Source: Trachelipus rathkii (lineage: Eukaryota > Arthropoda > Malacostraca > Isopoda > Trachelipodidae). From it: 60,000 nucleotides of DNA. Where the stretch lies: assembly GCA_015478945.1 (NCBI GenBank), contig JABUQX010007628.1, positions 1 to 60,000 on the forward strand, written 5' to 3'. Under the pieces are notes generated by a model. That model was given only the letters and a program-made list of their open reading frames with translations, was not told the origin of the DNA and ran no database searches. The translations under genes were made by a program, and so were the position numbers. This document shows positions 47,802 to 58,480 of the stretch, piece by piece (the first letter of the stretch is position 1; every line of letters starts with the position of its first letter).

Positions 47802-48102
47802 CAGGGTTGTGGAGTCGGTTCAAAAATTTTCTGACTCCGACTCCACCCTCTTCAAAATTACTGACTCCAACTCCGACCTCTTGAAAATTACCGGAAACTC
47901 CGACTCCAGGCACCCTTTGAAAATTTAACTGACTCCGACTCCACCCTTTTGAAAATTAGCGACTCCGACTCCAACCTCTTGAAAAAACGCTCAACTCCCG
48001 ACTCTGACTCCACCCTCTTCAAAAAATTACTGACTCCAACTCCACTTTTCAAAAATTTGTCTTTGCTCCACTCTCTTCAAAACTACCGACTCCACAACCC
48101 TG
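47802..48102. mobile_element. 301-bp hAT MITE with 8-bp target-site duplication
   Basis: The ends are exact 17-bp inverted repeats: CAGGGTTGTGGAGTCGG at 47,802 and its reverse complement ending at 48,102. Perfect 8-bp direct repeats GTCAGAAA flank them at 47,794-47,801 and 48,103-48,110. The interior is a minisatellite of about 28-bp units with GACTCCGACTCCACCCTCTT and AAAATTA. There is no coding capacity, and the small frames on both strands are repeat translations. It would have been moved by a hAT transposase. Confidence 0.9.
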
Positions 48103-48110
48103 GTCAGAAA

Positions 48111-50095
48111 TTTGGTCTTCAAAAAGGACAAAAAAAATAATCATAAAAATAAATTGTCAACTTTGGATGACAGCAACTAACATAAGCTTGGATGGTTGTT
48201 TGGACATAAAAACAGTTTTCGCCACCCTCAAATTATGTTTTTTTAAAAGTGGCAAAATACGAAATACTGATAAAACAATGAATCATTTGTATAAATGAGT
48301 GTAAATATGGGAATTGTATTTTTCATGACAAGCGATTTTTTTGGCTAAATTTCTTTTGGCCTCATCGGATCGCAGAATCACATTTACTTGGATTATGTAT
48401 TGTTTAGTGACATCCTTAAAATATTATATTTCCTAACTTTAATGCCACAAGAATGATTAGATTTAGGCCAAGGATGCTAAATAATTCCAGCTCAATTTCC
48501 TCCAATATCTTTGGAAATTGTTAGAACAATTAAAGTCTTTAGAAAATTTGGCTTTAGATGATTTTTATATTTCGACAACAAACTTAAACACAACTGAGTA
48601 CGTATTGCAAGAGAGGTCACACAAAAAAAATTAAAAATGAGGGTCATACAATTAAATTGACAGAAAATAATTCACTAGAGATAAACTGATTGCTGTAGCT
48701 ATAAAGGATCAACACTAGTCTTCAAAAGGTATTTTTCAAAAATAAATAAGGGATGGTCAGCGTTGGAGGACCCTGGGTGATTTGACTTGGAAATTATATA
48801 TATAAGTCGAGGATTAGGAGACATGAGAGAGTTTGGAAATAATAGGGCATAAATAATAGGTTAAAAGAAGGTTATTAGGGATATTATTCCTTTTAATATT
48901 AAGTATGATTGATGATAAGAAGGAATGATGAATGAGTAAATTATGACTAAAGGCATATTCCCTTATCGCGAATTTTCTGTCCATTACAAAGAGATGGTTG
49001 ATTAGTCTAAATGATTGTCATACTGAGAGGTAGTTCATTAAATTTAAGGGATAATTTCTCACCGGATATTTAGGTACATCATAATTAGCGTATATTAGGA
49101 ATAGATGATTCGTATATTGAACCCTTATTGCATTATTATTAAAAAGGCGACATGATATTATGTAAAAGAAAATAATAATTTATTAGACCAATAAGCACAC
49201 TTTGTTTTCATAATAGTGTATTAAAAGTGAGAGTATTTTATAGTATTAATATATATATATTAGTTTTATTATTATTAAAAAAACTAATGTGATTTTTAGA
49301 TTTATTTTATATAATAATCACTATAATATAGGCGTTATCCGGAGAGTGTTGGTGATGAGCCGATATAGTATGTAAATAGTAGTAAGAAAATGAGATACAT
49401 TAGTTGGATATAAACCTAGGTATGAAAGAAGTATAAATGGGTTAGTATATAAGTTATATAAGTACCATGTGTAGTGAAATATGACCTTTGATAAGGCTAG
49501 AGATATGAAAAGAATGAAGAATGTGAATCTAATATAAGAATTAAGAGGACTAAATGGATGGAAACATATTGTGTGCCTTCCAGTTGTCGTAAGATTAGCT
49601 TGGGAGAGTTTGAATGTAGTGTGAATAATTCTACCACAGACATATCACACTACTTGTTGTCGAATCCATTTATTCAGAAATTGAATACATTATGCCGCTT
49701 GGAAGGGTGATCCTCGTGCCACTCTTAACGAGTATATCAGTGTTTGGTCAATTCGAAATAGTATTATTATTATTAGTATTTATTACACATTTTTCACACA
49801 CTTAATTAGCGGAGTGAATTTACACATACATCAAGAGCTCATCCTTATTAAGGTACTGTATAGACTGTATTAGGAGGCTGTTCGCTACAGCTATAGTCAA
49901 ATTGAATTGCCCTCCATTTTTATAAGGGAGTAATGAAACTTTTGTGTGTCAATTGGTAATGGTCTTAACATTACAGTGGTTTGGAAGATTTGATCTGAAA
50001 ATCCGAGGCTCTTTCTTTAATAATTTATATTATGGTTATTATTTCCTAAACATTTTATTAGGCTCTAATATGCTCTTGATACTTTCAAATTACTA
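48111..50095. other. Gene-free stretch
   Basis: Unique AT-rich sequence with stops in all frames. A few short TTA or TA runs (near 49,250 and 49,765). No repeat ends or gene motifs were recognised. Confidence 0.5.
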
Positions 50096-50099
50096 TTGA

Positions 50100-50960
50100 T
50101 AGATTGATTGAAACATTTTGTAGCAGATTACAATATCTTACTAGGAGGATTAGGATTACATTAAGGTTGAAGAACCTTGAACACTTTTTTGTATAATTCA
50201 TCTGCCACTTTTTTGTCGGCAGTCAAGAAATTTATTTCGATCAAATTGAATCTTCTTGCATCGCTTTATATTTTTAAAAAGGAGGTAATCAAAGACTTGG
50301 AGGGAGACTATTTAGCATTTAATAGGCTTACATTTCCTTTTCAAAATCATTAATATTTGTAGCAAGTTCTTATATGTCAGAAGCATAGGATTTTGAGGAA
50401 CCCATCTTCATCATCAGCTTCCATGATAATTATTGATAAATTTTTACATGTTATCTCCTTTCTCCTTCACCCACTTCTGAATCCAGTTATGTACAATCCC
50501 TTGTGACTAGTTCTTTATGGAATACAAAGGATTTTCTAAAATCTAAATATACAATATTATTTACTATTTCTCCCCTGTTTGCAAAACCTAATGATATATA
50601 TACTCCATAAATTTCAAAAAGATAAGCCATGTTAAGAATCCTTCAGTATTGGATTATTATTACTTAGATGTTTTCTATTTAAAATGTTAATTCCTTTTAA
50701 ATACTTTTACTTCTAGTAAGTTTAACTGGCCTATAATTTCCTTTATCCTTCTTATTACATTTTTTTAATAAATAGTTATAATGTGAAAAGTATGACATTC
50801 TTCTTGCATCTTACTATACTAAGAAACCTTTTAAGTATCAAATATAAAGCATACATATTACTGCTACTACCTAAATTTAGAACTCTTCCATGTATACTAT
50901 CAGGATCTGTAGACTTGGGGTAATCAATCTGTTCAAGTATATTTTTACTATATTAAGAAA
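50100..50960 (-). pseudogene. CR1/L2-like LINE remnant (RT region)
   Basis: Read on the minus strand: a PKSTDPDSIHGRVL block (50,880-50,930) like 'KSTGPDGIHPRVL'; then after a slip KKDKGNYRPVKLT near 50,705-50,745, like 'GNYRPVSLT'. Next are EIVNNIVYLDFRKSFVFHK (50,510-50,570), the position of the first catalytic Asp ('VYLDFxKAFD'), and IVHNWIQKWVKEKGDN (50,450-50,500). A weak YKKVFKVL tail lies near 50,170. The SGVPQGS and ADD boxes are not readable. Many stops are present. It is distinct from LINE families A and B. Confidence 0.65.
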
Positions 50961-51540
50961 GTCATTATAGGGTTTAGATAATATATACGTAAACATTTAG
51001 ATGGAGGTAAATGTTGGATACATAAGGGATGTGGTGATGGGGGGGAAGTCGGTGAATATATTATTCATAATAAAGCGGTCACTCTTCTTGTCTAGAATTT
51101 ACATTAATCGTTTTGAAAATCTCAAAATAGACAACCCATACATGCACAACAAATAAAGATTATCATGTTAGTTTATTTTTTATTAATTTTGTTTTTTACA
51201 AACTTTATTGGGGAAAAACCTCAATTCACATTCACGTTTTACACCCAAAAGGGGCAAAAGGAAGAACAATGTGGGGTACACATGGACAACCGGTTAATTT
51301 TTACCAGCGAAAGAATAGGGGCACTTGGTGGTCTCTTTTTCAATATTTTGGTTAAATAAGGATGTTTAAGTGTATAGGCCTGAGAAATAAAGCTTCATTA
51401 AATAATAGGAATTGAATTACTAACGGCTTATATTTTTTTTTGAAATGATGGGCTAGAAATGCCGAACCAGCCCAGCTTGGTTCTATTGCACTTTCTAGTA
51501 AGTTGATCTGTATATAATCTAATGAATTAGACACCTAAAT
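50961..51540. other. Spacer, nothing recognised
   Basis: Unique sequence. Frames of 60-64 codons at 51,165 (+) and 51,352 (-) have no known motif, although the plus one begins with a hydrophobic stretch. Confidence 0.4.
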
Positions 51541-51545
51541 ATTTT

Positions 51546-52000
51546 GTGGGTGTCTAGCCCCCTATGTATAAGGTCATGGGGAGTCGATTGGTGTGTATTA
51601 TAAGGTGCTAGGATTCTTCCTACTATGAGTTAGTACCGCCTCTTCTATGCTCGGCATGGTCGCCCGCCCCCTTTTCTTGCCACTTCCTGCATGACATGTC
51701 CTATTGCGAGGAATATGCACCTAATATTCGTGTCTACCCTATGTTATAAGGTATGGGGAGTTGATTGGTGTGGTTTTATAGGTGATCGGACGTATTCTTA
51801 CTTCTCTAGCTATTAGTTAGATAATTTAGACATAATACTCGGCCTACCCCCCTTTCATTCTAGTGCAAAGTAGCCAGCTTTTTTATTTTTCGAGCTACAG
51901 AACGTTGAACTCTTCGGTGTCTACTACCATTGTTTAAGGGGTCTGTTTGGAATCGATTCTGGTGTTACTGTGTTGATTGGAGCAGCCCCTTAGGAACACG
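51546..52000 (+). repeat. Decayed satellite, about 190-bp period (first block)
   Basis: Units begin GTGTCTA, followed by CCCTATGTxxTAAGGTATGGGG and AGTcGATTGGTGTG. Starts are at about 51,548, 51,739 and 51,917. Further shared words are TACTCGGC, CCCCCTTTTC and TTTTTATTTxTCGAGCTA. Identity between units is low to moderate. Confidence 0.65.
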
Positions 52001-53525
52001 TCCAAGGGAGGGGAGGGTCGGGTGACGTGAAACAGGTCCAGAGAGGTTGTAAGGACACACTTGGGGTAATAAATTGAACAAATAAAGTTTCATTCATTGA
52101 TTGTTAAAACCTGCTAGGTGCAAACAGGATGAGAGGCACATCACCCCCCCCTTTTTGAGGGAAGGTATATATATGAACTATGCTTCCCATTGGCTAATAG
52201 CTGAACCCCAACTGAGTTCACGTTTAACACTCGAAATTTCGTCTCGGTATTTCTGTTACTGATTTTCTTCCGTAGTAAAGTAGGTAGAGTAGAAAATTAA
52301 GAAAACACTTGGTGTTGGACTTTTGAGTTTACTGAAAAAGTGATCACTCTACATTCCAGCATTGGTGCTATTTGTCAGCCTAGAGGGAGAAAAATAGTTG
52401 TTTTATTTACAATTTTCTAATGTTAATTATTGGATTGGGCTAATTAAACTCATACACTACTTGGCCAAATCTCATACTTCATATTATATCAAGCGGTCAC
52501 ATGTTGTTACCATTTTTGGCCTGTCCCATGACCTTCCTCCCCAGTCACTATATATTATATATTATTTGGTATATACTATATATATATATATTATATATAT
52601 TTGGATAATATATATAGTATTATATATATATTTATATATATTTAAGGTTAATATACTACTGTTTATATATAATTATTACATTAGGTGCTGTTACGAGTAA
52701 AAAAAACCCACCAGCCGTTGGTTGGTTAGCGGAACCAAAAAAATCCTGGTTGGCATTCTTGTTATCGTCGGGTAAATATGAGGTCTAGAAGCGAAAAAAG
52801 GGATTTGGGTGCAGCCTGGATTATGCGCATCTAAGGTGATTTGAGTGAAAAAATTGTTTGATAACAATGGATTCGAAAGTCGATTTTTGAACTTTTTGGG
52901 AATTTTTTTTTTCGGAATTTTTGAAAAATTTTCACAATTGGTTATTCCAGCATTTTATCGAGCGGTATGATAAATTCCATTTTGAGACTTTTTCAAGCAT
53001 TCACTGCATTACATAAAAGAAATTTTATTATTAATTAAAGTAAATAATATTTATATTTTCATTCCTGTTGGCCCCATCCTTGATCTCATTCCACAACCAA
53101 TTTCATTGAAAGATTTTATGCAGCCCCTCCCCGGCCCCCCATTTGGACCCTTTGAGTTGAGGCTCCGTTAAAAAATAAAACCCAATTCCAATATTGAAGT
53201 GAAAATGTGCAGTATTAAATTGCCGCTAATATTGTTTACTCCTTATTCAACATGCTGTATGGTTATATTTTTTCCTTCTTGTCAGTGTGGGGTCCGAAAC
53301 CCCCCCAAAAATGAAAAAAAAAAAAAACCCACCTTGAAAAAAAAAAACTTCATGTATAATTTTTAAACATTATTGTAATTGATATATGTATATAGTAATA
53401 ATGATGATATTTATATTTGGTTATTACTATTTATTATCTATTATATTTTTATAGTGTTATAATGAGTTACCTGGTATATATATAGGGTATGAAAGTAATT
53501 CAATCACATTCGTATGTGCCTGAGA
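52001..53525. other. Unique sequence interrupting the satellite
   Basis: Contains an A/T block at 52,545-52,660, a C-rich run near 53,130 and several A or T homopolymers. No gene motif. The 100-codon frame at 52,398 ends in the A/T repeat and is not convincing. Confidence 0.45.
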
Positions 53526-53529
53526 GGAG

Positions 53530-54110
53530 TGATGTTTAACACGCCGCGGCTCGACTTCCGTTCGCCATGGGGTATAATTTTCTAGCACTTCTAGCATGGC
53601 AATCCTACATCATAGAATATACCTGAGTCAGGTGTCTAACCCTATGTTTTAAGGTATAGGGAGTTGATTGCCATGGTTAATATAACGGCATTACGGTTGA
53701 GCAATTCGACCTGGAATTTCCTTTATGGTTTTAGAGTACCCTCCGGCCCCCCCGCTTTTCTAAAATGTCCTCTAGCAAACTGGTATATTAGTGGATTTCG
53801 TATGTTCAGGTGGGAATATACCCAAATATAAGTATCGATTAGTAATATAGTTGATACTGGCTGAATCGATTCCCGTGGTTATGATGCAATCTAATCACTG
53901 CTTACCATGGTTTAGTATGCACGATTGTAGTGACCTTGTTGCCCTCCAGTCCCTTTTCTAAATGCAGCCTTGCAAACTTTTTTATTTCTGGAGCTAGCAG
54001 AGACGAGCTTGGTGTTGGTAGTATGGTTTTGGAGGTATGCAGTAGGTATCCGATTCCCGCTATTGCCGAGTGGATTGTTTCAACCTTTGAGGTTTTAGAA
54101 TGCATCAACA
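53530..54110 (+). repeat. Decayed satellite, about 190-bp period (second block)
   Basis: A unit at 53,632 repeats GTGTCTAACCCTATGTTTTA, AGGTATAGGGAGTTGATTG and CCGGCCCCCCCGCTTTTCTA. The next unit shares AATCGATTCCCGTGGTTATG-like and CTTTTTTATTTCTGGAGCTA sequence at 53,870-53,995 with the unit at 51,739-51,917. The frames on both strands near 53,902-54,166 are inside the satellite. Confidence 0.65.
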
Positions 54111-54349
54111 CGCGTTTTTATGTGGTGGCCTTTGGTCTTTTAAACCCTTCGTCATATCCTTCATAGGAAGGGGTGTTAGGGGGGTTTAAACCTATTCAAT
54201 TAGGGGGTGTAGTACGCTGCAAATCTATTCAAGGAGTTTAGAGAGGTAGGGGGTTATTCAGCACAGCAAATTTCCTGATTCAACACACCAGTTACATCAT
54301 CACAAATCAGAACACAATTTAAGGTAAATAAAAATTTTTAGTTTTATTT

Positions 54350-54495
54350 TAATTTCATATTAAATTTAACTTTTTTTTTACTATTTTTAATAATTTCTTA
54401 TAAAATATGCTTAAGCTTAAAAATGATTTAACTGACATATGATTACATATTGTCACTCTATGAAAGGTTTTTAGAAGTGGGTTTTTTATAAAAGT
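54350..54495 (+). repeat. Direct repeat, copy 1
   Basis: ATTAAATTTAACTTTTTTTT, ATAAAATATGCTTAA, GATTTAACTGACATATGAT and TTTAGAAGTGGGTTTTTT recur in the same order at 55,065-55,195. Confidence 0.75.
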
Positions 54496-55064
54496 ATTTA
54501 ACATTTATGAACCCTGGGCTTTAATTTTCAGATTCCATTCCATATCCCCCCCCCACCCCTCACCCTTGACTGGGGTGGCCAATTGACTCCGTACCACGGG
54601 AATCGACTCGGAGGCATCGGAAACCCATATAAACATAACCCGATCAAAACAAAAAACTAAAAATTAGCTAAAAATTGCTAAGGGTGCCGGATTTAACAAA
54701 AATAAGCTAAATCTGGCAATACAGCTAATTTATCATTCTTACTTACTATTAACACGTTAGGGAAGCTCATTTGACCGCTAGTGTCAAACCAAAAATGGGT
54801 AAAATCTTATACTATTTTTTTTTTAGGTTTTCTGAAATTGCCCCCCAAAAAAAATAATTTCCTTCTTTTTGTAGAAATTTTTTAAAAAAATAGTTATATT
54901 ATTTTTTAATTTTTTTAATTTCTTTACCTTAAATGATTTGCCAAATGCCCATATTCTATCATATCTAAAACTAATTTCTGTAAGTGTTATAGTTTTTAAG
55001 TTACAGTTGCTTAAAACAAAAAATGGGCCGATTTTTTTCTGAAATTGACGGTAAGTGAAATCCA
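54496..55064. other. Spacer between the direct repeats
   Basis: Contains a C-rich stretch at 54,547-54,566 and a region of AATTAGCTAAAAATTGCTAA-like words. The 80-codon minus-strand frame at 54,823 is low complexity (Lys/Phe/Ile) and unsupported. Confidence 0.4.
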
Positions 55065-55260
55065 ATATTAAATTTTACTTTTTTTTTTTACTATTTTAAT
55101 AATATTTTTTCATAAAATATGCTTAAAAAGATTTAACTGACCATATGATGACATATTGTTGCTCTAGGAAGTGTATTTAGAAGTGGGGTTTTTTTTTTCG
55201 TTACATTGGGGGTTTTTTTTGGTAAAATGAATGGGGTTTTTTTTTTTTTTTTTTTTTTGG
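55065..55260 (+). repeat. Direct repeat, copy 2, with long T runs
   Basis: Second copy of 54,350-54,495, followed by T18 at 55,241-55,258. Confidence 0.75.
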
Positions 55261-55600
55261 ATCTAAACTAATTTTTAAAAGTAATTAAAGCGAACAAATA
55301 ATTTTCATGGGATTATAGCCCTAGGCCGCTTGCCATTATAAAGAAATTATTATAAAAGTCCGATATGTAAAATAGTTTAATAGTAAAACCTTGTTAAGAG
55401 TCTTATGATATATTTATTATTATTGACTAAATTTTTTTTTGTAGACCTATTCGACTTTTGAATATTTATAAATTTTTTTTTTTTTAACTTTAAGAACGAA
55501 AATATTACTTTTTTAACATTGTATCATTAGGTGTGAATTCACTGTTCTCTAATGTTCATTAAAATCATGATTCATAACAAATTTCATTGTTTTCTCAAAG
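55261..55600. other. Probable upstream intron or promoter-proximal sequence of the 55.7-kb gene
   Basis: AT-rich non-coding sequence leading to a candidate splice acceptor TTTTCTCAAAGCAG ending at 55,604. The part of the exon before the ATG would be 5' UTR. No TATA box or initiator could be assigned. Confidence 0.35.
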
Positions 55601-55657
55601 CAGGACAAATTGTTTGTCATTCTTATAAATTTTGAGTAGAAAACATTGATTCATAAT

Positions 55658-55759
55658 ATGGATATCGAATGTAAGACTGTAATTGAGGATGGACTTAAGA
55701 AATGTAATATATCAAGTGTTCATCATCTAGGGCAGTGTTCAAAATTGAAAGAAATTAAG
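55658..55759 (+). CDS. First visible coding exon of a spliced cellular gene (acidic, unknown function)
   Basis: The ATG at 55,658 follows an in-frame TAG at 55,637-55,639, so translation cannot start further upstream in this exon. It opens 34 codons starting MDIECKTVIEDGLKKC, with three more Cys/His positions (HHLGQC) and ending KLKEIK. The exon ends at 55,759 with the donor AAG|GTATGA in phase 0. It joins in frame with 57,603-57,731 to give at least 77 residues. The composition, codon use and clean splice sites differ from the broken transposon genes around it. I cannot name the family. The Cys/His-containing start followed by an acidic, SUMO-motif-bearing segment would fit a nuclear regulatory protein, but that is inference. 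The upstream acceptor at 55,604 suggests a 5' UTR exon before it. Confidence 0.6.
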
Positions 55760-55768
55760 GTATGAAAT

Positions 55769-55775
55769 AATAATA

Positions 55776-55856
<81 letters not shown>
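55769..55856. repeat. (ATT)n microsatellite
   Basis: Begins nine bases after the splice donor. Confidence 0.95.
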
Positions 55857-55983
55857 GTTGTCTTGCAACAAACCTCTTTTTTTCTTTTTGCCACTTTTTC
55901 ACTCGCAATCTTTCTTATGAGATTAGTTCTTCGAATAACCACTACCACTTTCTTCTTGGCACTACCTCTTTTTTTGGTATGAA

Positions 55984-55992
55984 ATAATAATA

Positions 55993-56043
<51 letters not shown>
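55984..56043. repeat. (ATT)n microsatellite, duplicated copy
   Basis: Follows a second copy of GGTATGAAATAATAATAATT at 55,975, identical to the donor region at 55,759. Confidence 0.95.
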
Positions 56044-56124
56044 TAACAAAAACTTTATGTATCAAATGATATTTTAATCTTTTACCACAATTTGTTGCAA
56101 ATAATGAATAGGACAAGTAGTATT

Positions 56125-56770
56125 GTTTGGGATGAATAGGGACAGTAAAATGTGTGAGGTGAATGAAAACACCGAGAAAAAAAGAATGAGTCCTTCAATA
56201 GTCAAGGATTGGTAGTGCTACAACTTTTATTTAGATCATCCCAAAATCTGGAGAGTTCTTATATATTTAAAAATTGCGAAATAGCTACATGTATTAGCGT
56301 AGAAAATGTTTTAATAGAATTTCATTTTTAAAAAATTTAAGGTTACTCAATTTTTCTATAAAACAAAAAGTTATGAATAGATTTAAATTATTTTTTGTCA
56401 GTAGGCCTCTATTTAGTAGTGTTGAATATATTAGGTTTAAACTGGCAAAGTCAATTTTTGTTTCGGACAGTATGTAGTGGTCAAATCACTTCAGTAAATT
56501 TGTTCCTATAACGACTACTATATTCTAATTAATATTATTGACATTTTCATATATGGTAAATAGAATCTACAATGCACTAAATAAGTACATAAAAAATAGA
56601 ATTATAAATAATATTTATATTCATAAAGCATACCAAGTGTTCCTATTCACCTTACAAGGTAATAATAGAATTGAAAAAACAAACAAAAAAAAAACATGTA
56701 ACTATTATTAGAATATATTATTATATTTGTTTACAGTTGAGGTATTATGGGCCTATGAATTTACAAAAAA

Positions 56771-56802
<32 letters not shown>

Positions 56803-56885
56803 AAAAGAAATCCATGAAATTGTATTAGGGAAGGAGTGGGAGAAAGACAAGGTTCACAAAATGTTTCCTTATTCACCCTATCCAA
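56125..56885. mobile_element. Diverged relative of the 998-bp MITE, inside the intron
   Basis: The same order of landmarks as 22,286-23,283: TAGAATTTCAxTTTT, an AAAATTT block, GGTTTAAACTGGCAAAGTcAA TTTTTG (56,430-56,462), ATTATTGACATTTT, TTTACAAAAAAAAAA (56,759) and GTATTAGGGAAGGAG. At the ends, GGGATGAATAGGGAC (56,129) and TTATTCACCCTATCC (56,869-56,883) are inverted and correspond to the GGTGA...TCACC ends with the GGTCC part lost. Confidence 0.6.
56765..56808. repeat. Poly(A) tract within the intronic element
   Basis: About 44 bases of A with two G interruptions. Confidence 0.95.
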
Positions 56886-57410
56886 TGCTAATTTTTTATT
56901 GCATTAAATTCAATAAAGTATGACATTTAATTGCTCCATCCTTTAGTATATATATTACCAGATCTGAGTGAAGGCATTTCTTCTTACAGTATAGTATGTG
57001 TTTACTTGACTTTATTAGTGTATCGTAATTGCTACAAGCTAATATATAATTTAATCTGTGTATCTTTATATTCCTGTATATATATATTCCTTCTTTCTTT
57101 TGAGCTTTAGGATTTTCTTATCTTACTGGAGGCATGCAATTTCCATTGCCATTTACTAATTTTTACTTATTAATACTATTTTCAAGCAACCTTACATATT
57201 ATTTATATTGAAAATTATATACAAGGGTTTCTTGTTATCTGAATACATTCAATACACACAAAAAATTGATGCCATAAACAAAAAAGAACGGATAATAATA
57301 TGATTACTTCAATAAAAGGCTTAAAAGAATTGAATTCGTTTTCTTGTTCAATCTTCTTTTCAATCTTTATTATCTGAAATAAAATTATTTTAAAACCTTT
57401 TTTTTTTATC

Positions 57411-57411
57411 A

Positions 57412-57450
<39 letters not shown>

Positions 57451-57457
57451 TTTATTA

Positions 57458-57539
<82 letters not shown>

Positions 57540-57560
57540 CATCATTATCATTATTATATC
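57411..57560. repeat. (ATT)n microsatellite
   Basis: ATT tract with a few TTTTT and GTT breaks, ending 40 bp before the splice acceptor. Confidence 0.95.
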
Positions 57561-57602
57561 AATCAAATAAAGTTTCAGTTTTTCCCAAAATCTTTTTAAC
57601 AG

Positions 57603-57731
57603 GAAAGAAATTGTTACCCAAACATTGAAATCAAAAGTGAAGTTGAAGAAAAAGACATGTCAGATATTGAGGAAGGAGATGAAGAGAGTGATAAACATTT
57701 TGAACAATTTTCCAGTTCAGACCAAAATCAG
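57603..57731 (+). CDS. Second coding exon of the 55.7-kb gene
   Basis: 43 codons, phase 0 at both ends, between the acceptor AACAG|GAAAG and the donor CAG|GTAAATAAG, a strong consensus donor. The peptide is acidic and serine-rich (NIEIKSEVEEKDMSDIEEGD and onward to SSSDQNQ). EIKSEVEE contains an IKSE-type sumoylation consensus (hydrophobic-K-x-E), and the acidic stretch looks disordered. The frame continues into the exon from the acceptor without an ATG, so it is an internal exon. The next exon is not recognised between 57,732 and 60,000 and may lie outside the window. A plus-strand frame that reads through the donor into a TA repeat is not the real end. Confidence 0.65.
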
Positions 57732-57807
57732 GTAAATAAGAAAAGGTTTGATTTTTTTTTTCTTCATATAATTAATATCCCATTTTCAAAGTTTTTCCAT
57801 AAATTGT

Positions 57808-57847
57808 ATATATATATATATATATTATATATAATATATATTATATT

Positions 57848-57918
<71 letters not shown>

Positions 57919-57953
57919 AATATATATATATATATATATAATATATATTATAT
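57808..57953. repeat. (TA)n microsatellite
   Basis: TA tract in the next intron, ending at the (ATC)n tail of the LINE fragment. Confidence 0.95.
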
Positions 57954-58480
57954 TCATCATCATCATCATCATCCTCCTATTCCCATATTGGGGGTGAGGT
58001 GCATAGCATACACGGGAACAGAAAAGTAGTAGAAGAAAATGACGCAAGCCGAAAAGAAAGCCCCCTCGTCTCAGTCAAAAAAAATCCACCCTGAGGTTTC
58101 ACGAGACTGACGAACCCTCACTGTGATATCTCGTTGATGTGGGGTTAATCCTCTGGGCAAAGCCCTCAACCATACCCCCTCACAAAACCCCTCCATTAAC
58201 TCCTGTTATGCACCTTTCTTCTCGCCTTGGCCAAACCCACATTCATCTCCTTCAGGCATTCCTTTACTGACTCAATCCATTTTTTCTTCAATCTCTCAGC
58301 CGGTTGATTTCCAGCACACTCACCACTAAACACCCGCTTAACCAACCGACTATCATCCATCCTTTCCGTATAACCAAACCATCTCAATATACTCTCGTTT
58401 GTTCTCATTTATACCTTTCTTCACACCACAAAACTCCCTAATGCCTTCATTTTTCATTTTATCAATTCTTTTCATATATA
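57954..58480 (-). pseudogene. LINE family A, C-terminal end, 3' UTR and (ATG)n tail
   Basis: On the minus strand RIDKMKNEGIREFCGVKKGI (58,353-58,470) slips by one base into a frame starting MRTNESILRWFGYTERMDDS, then RLVKRVFSGECAGNQPAERL, KKKWIESVKECLKE and AKARRKVHNRS (58,196-58,408). This is the intact C-terminal signature of the LINE whose RT is decayed at 3,390-5,130 and whose endonuclease is at 26,800-27,480. A 3' UTR of about 220 bp ends in six ATG trinucleotides (57,956-57,974 read as ATC on the plus strand), a microsatellite tail instead of poly(A). It lies within the intron region of the 55.7-kb gene in opposite orientation. The frame at 58,399 (+) is a shadow. Confidence 0.8.

Larger units (their letters stand above)
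55760..57602 (+). other. Intron of the 55.7-kb gene
   Basis: GT at 55,760 and AG at 57,601-57,602 with a pyrimidine-rich acceptor (CAGTTTTTCCCAAAATCTTTTTAACAG region). Phase 0 on both sides. The intron contains three (ATT)n tracts, a duplication of its own 5' end at 55,976, and a diverged copy of the element seen at 22,286-23,283. The minus-strand frame at 57,215-57,412 has no support. Confidence 0.6.
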
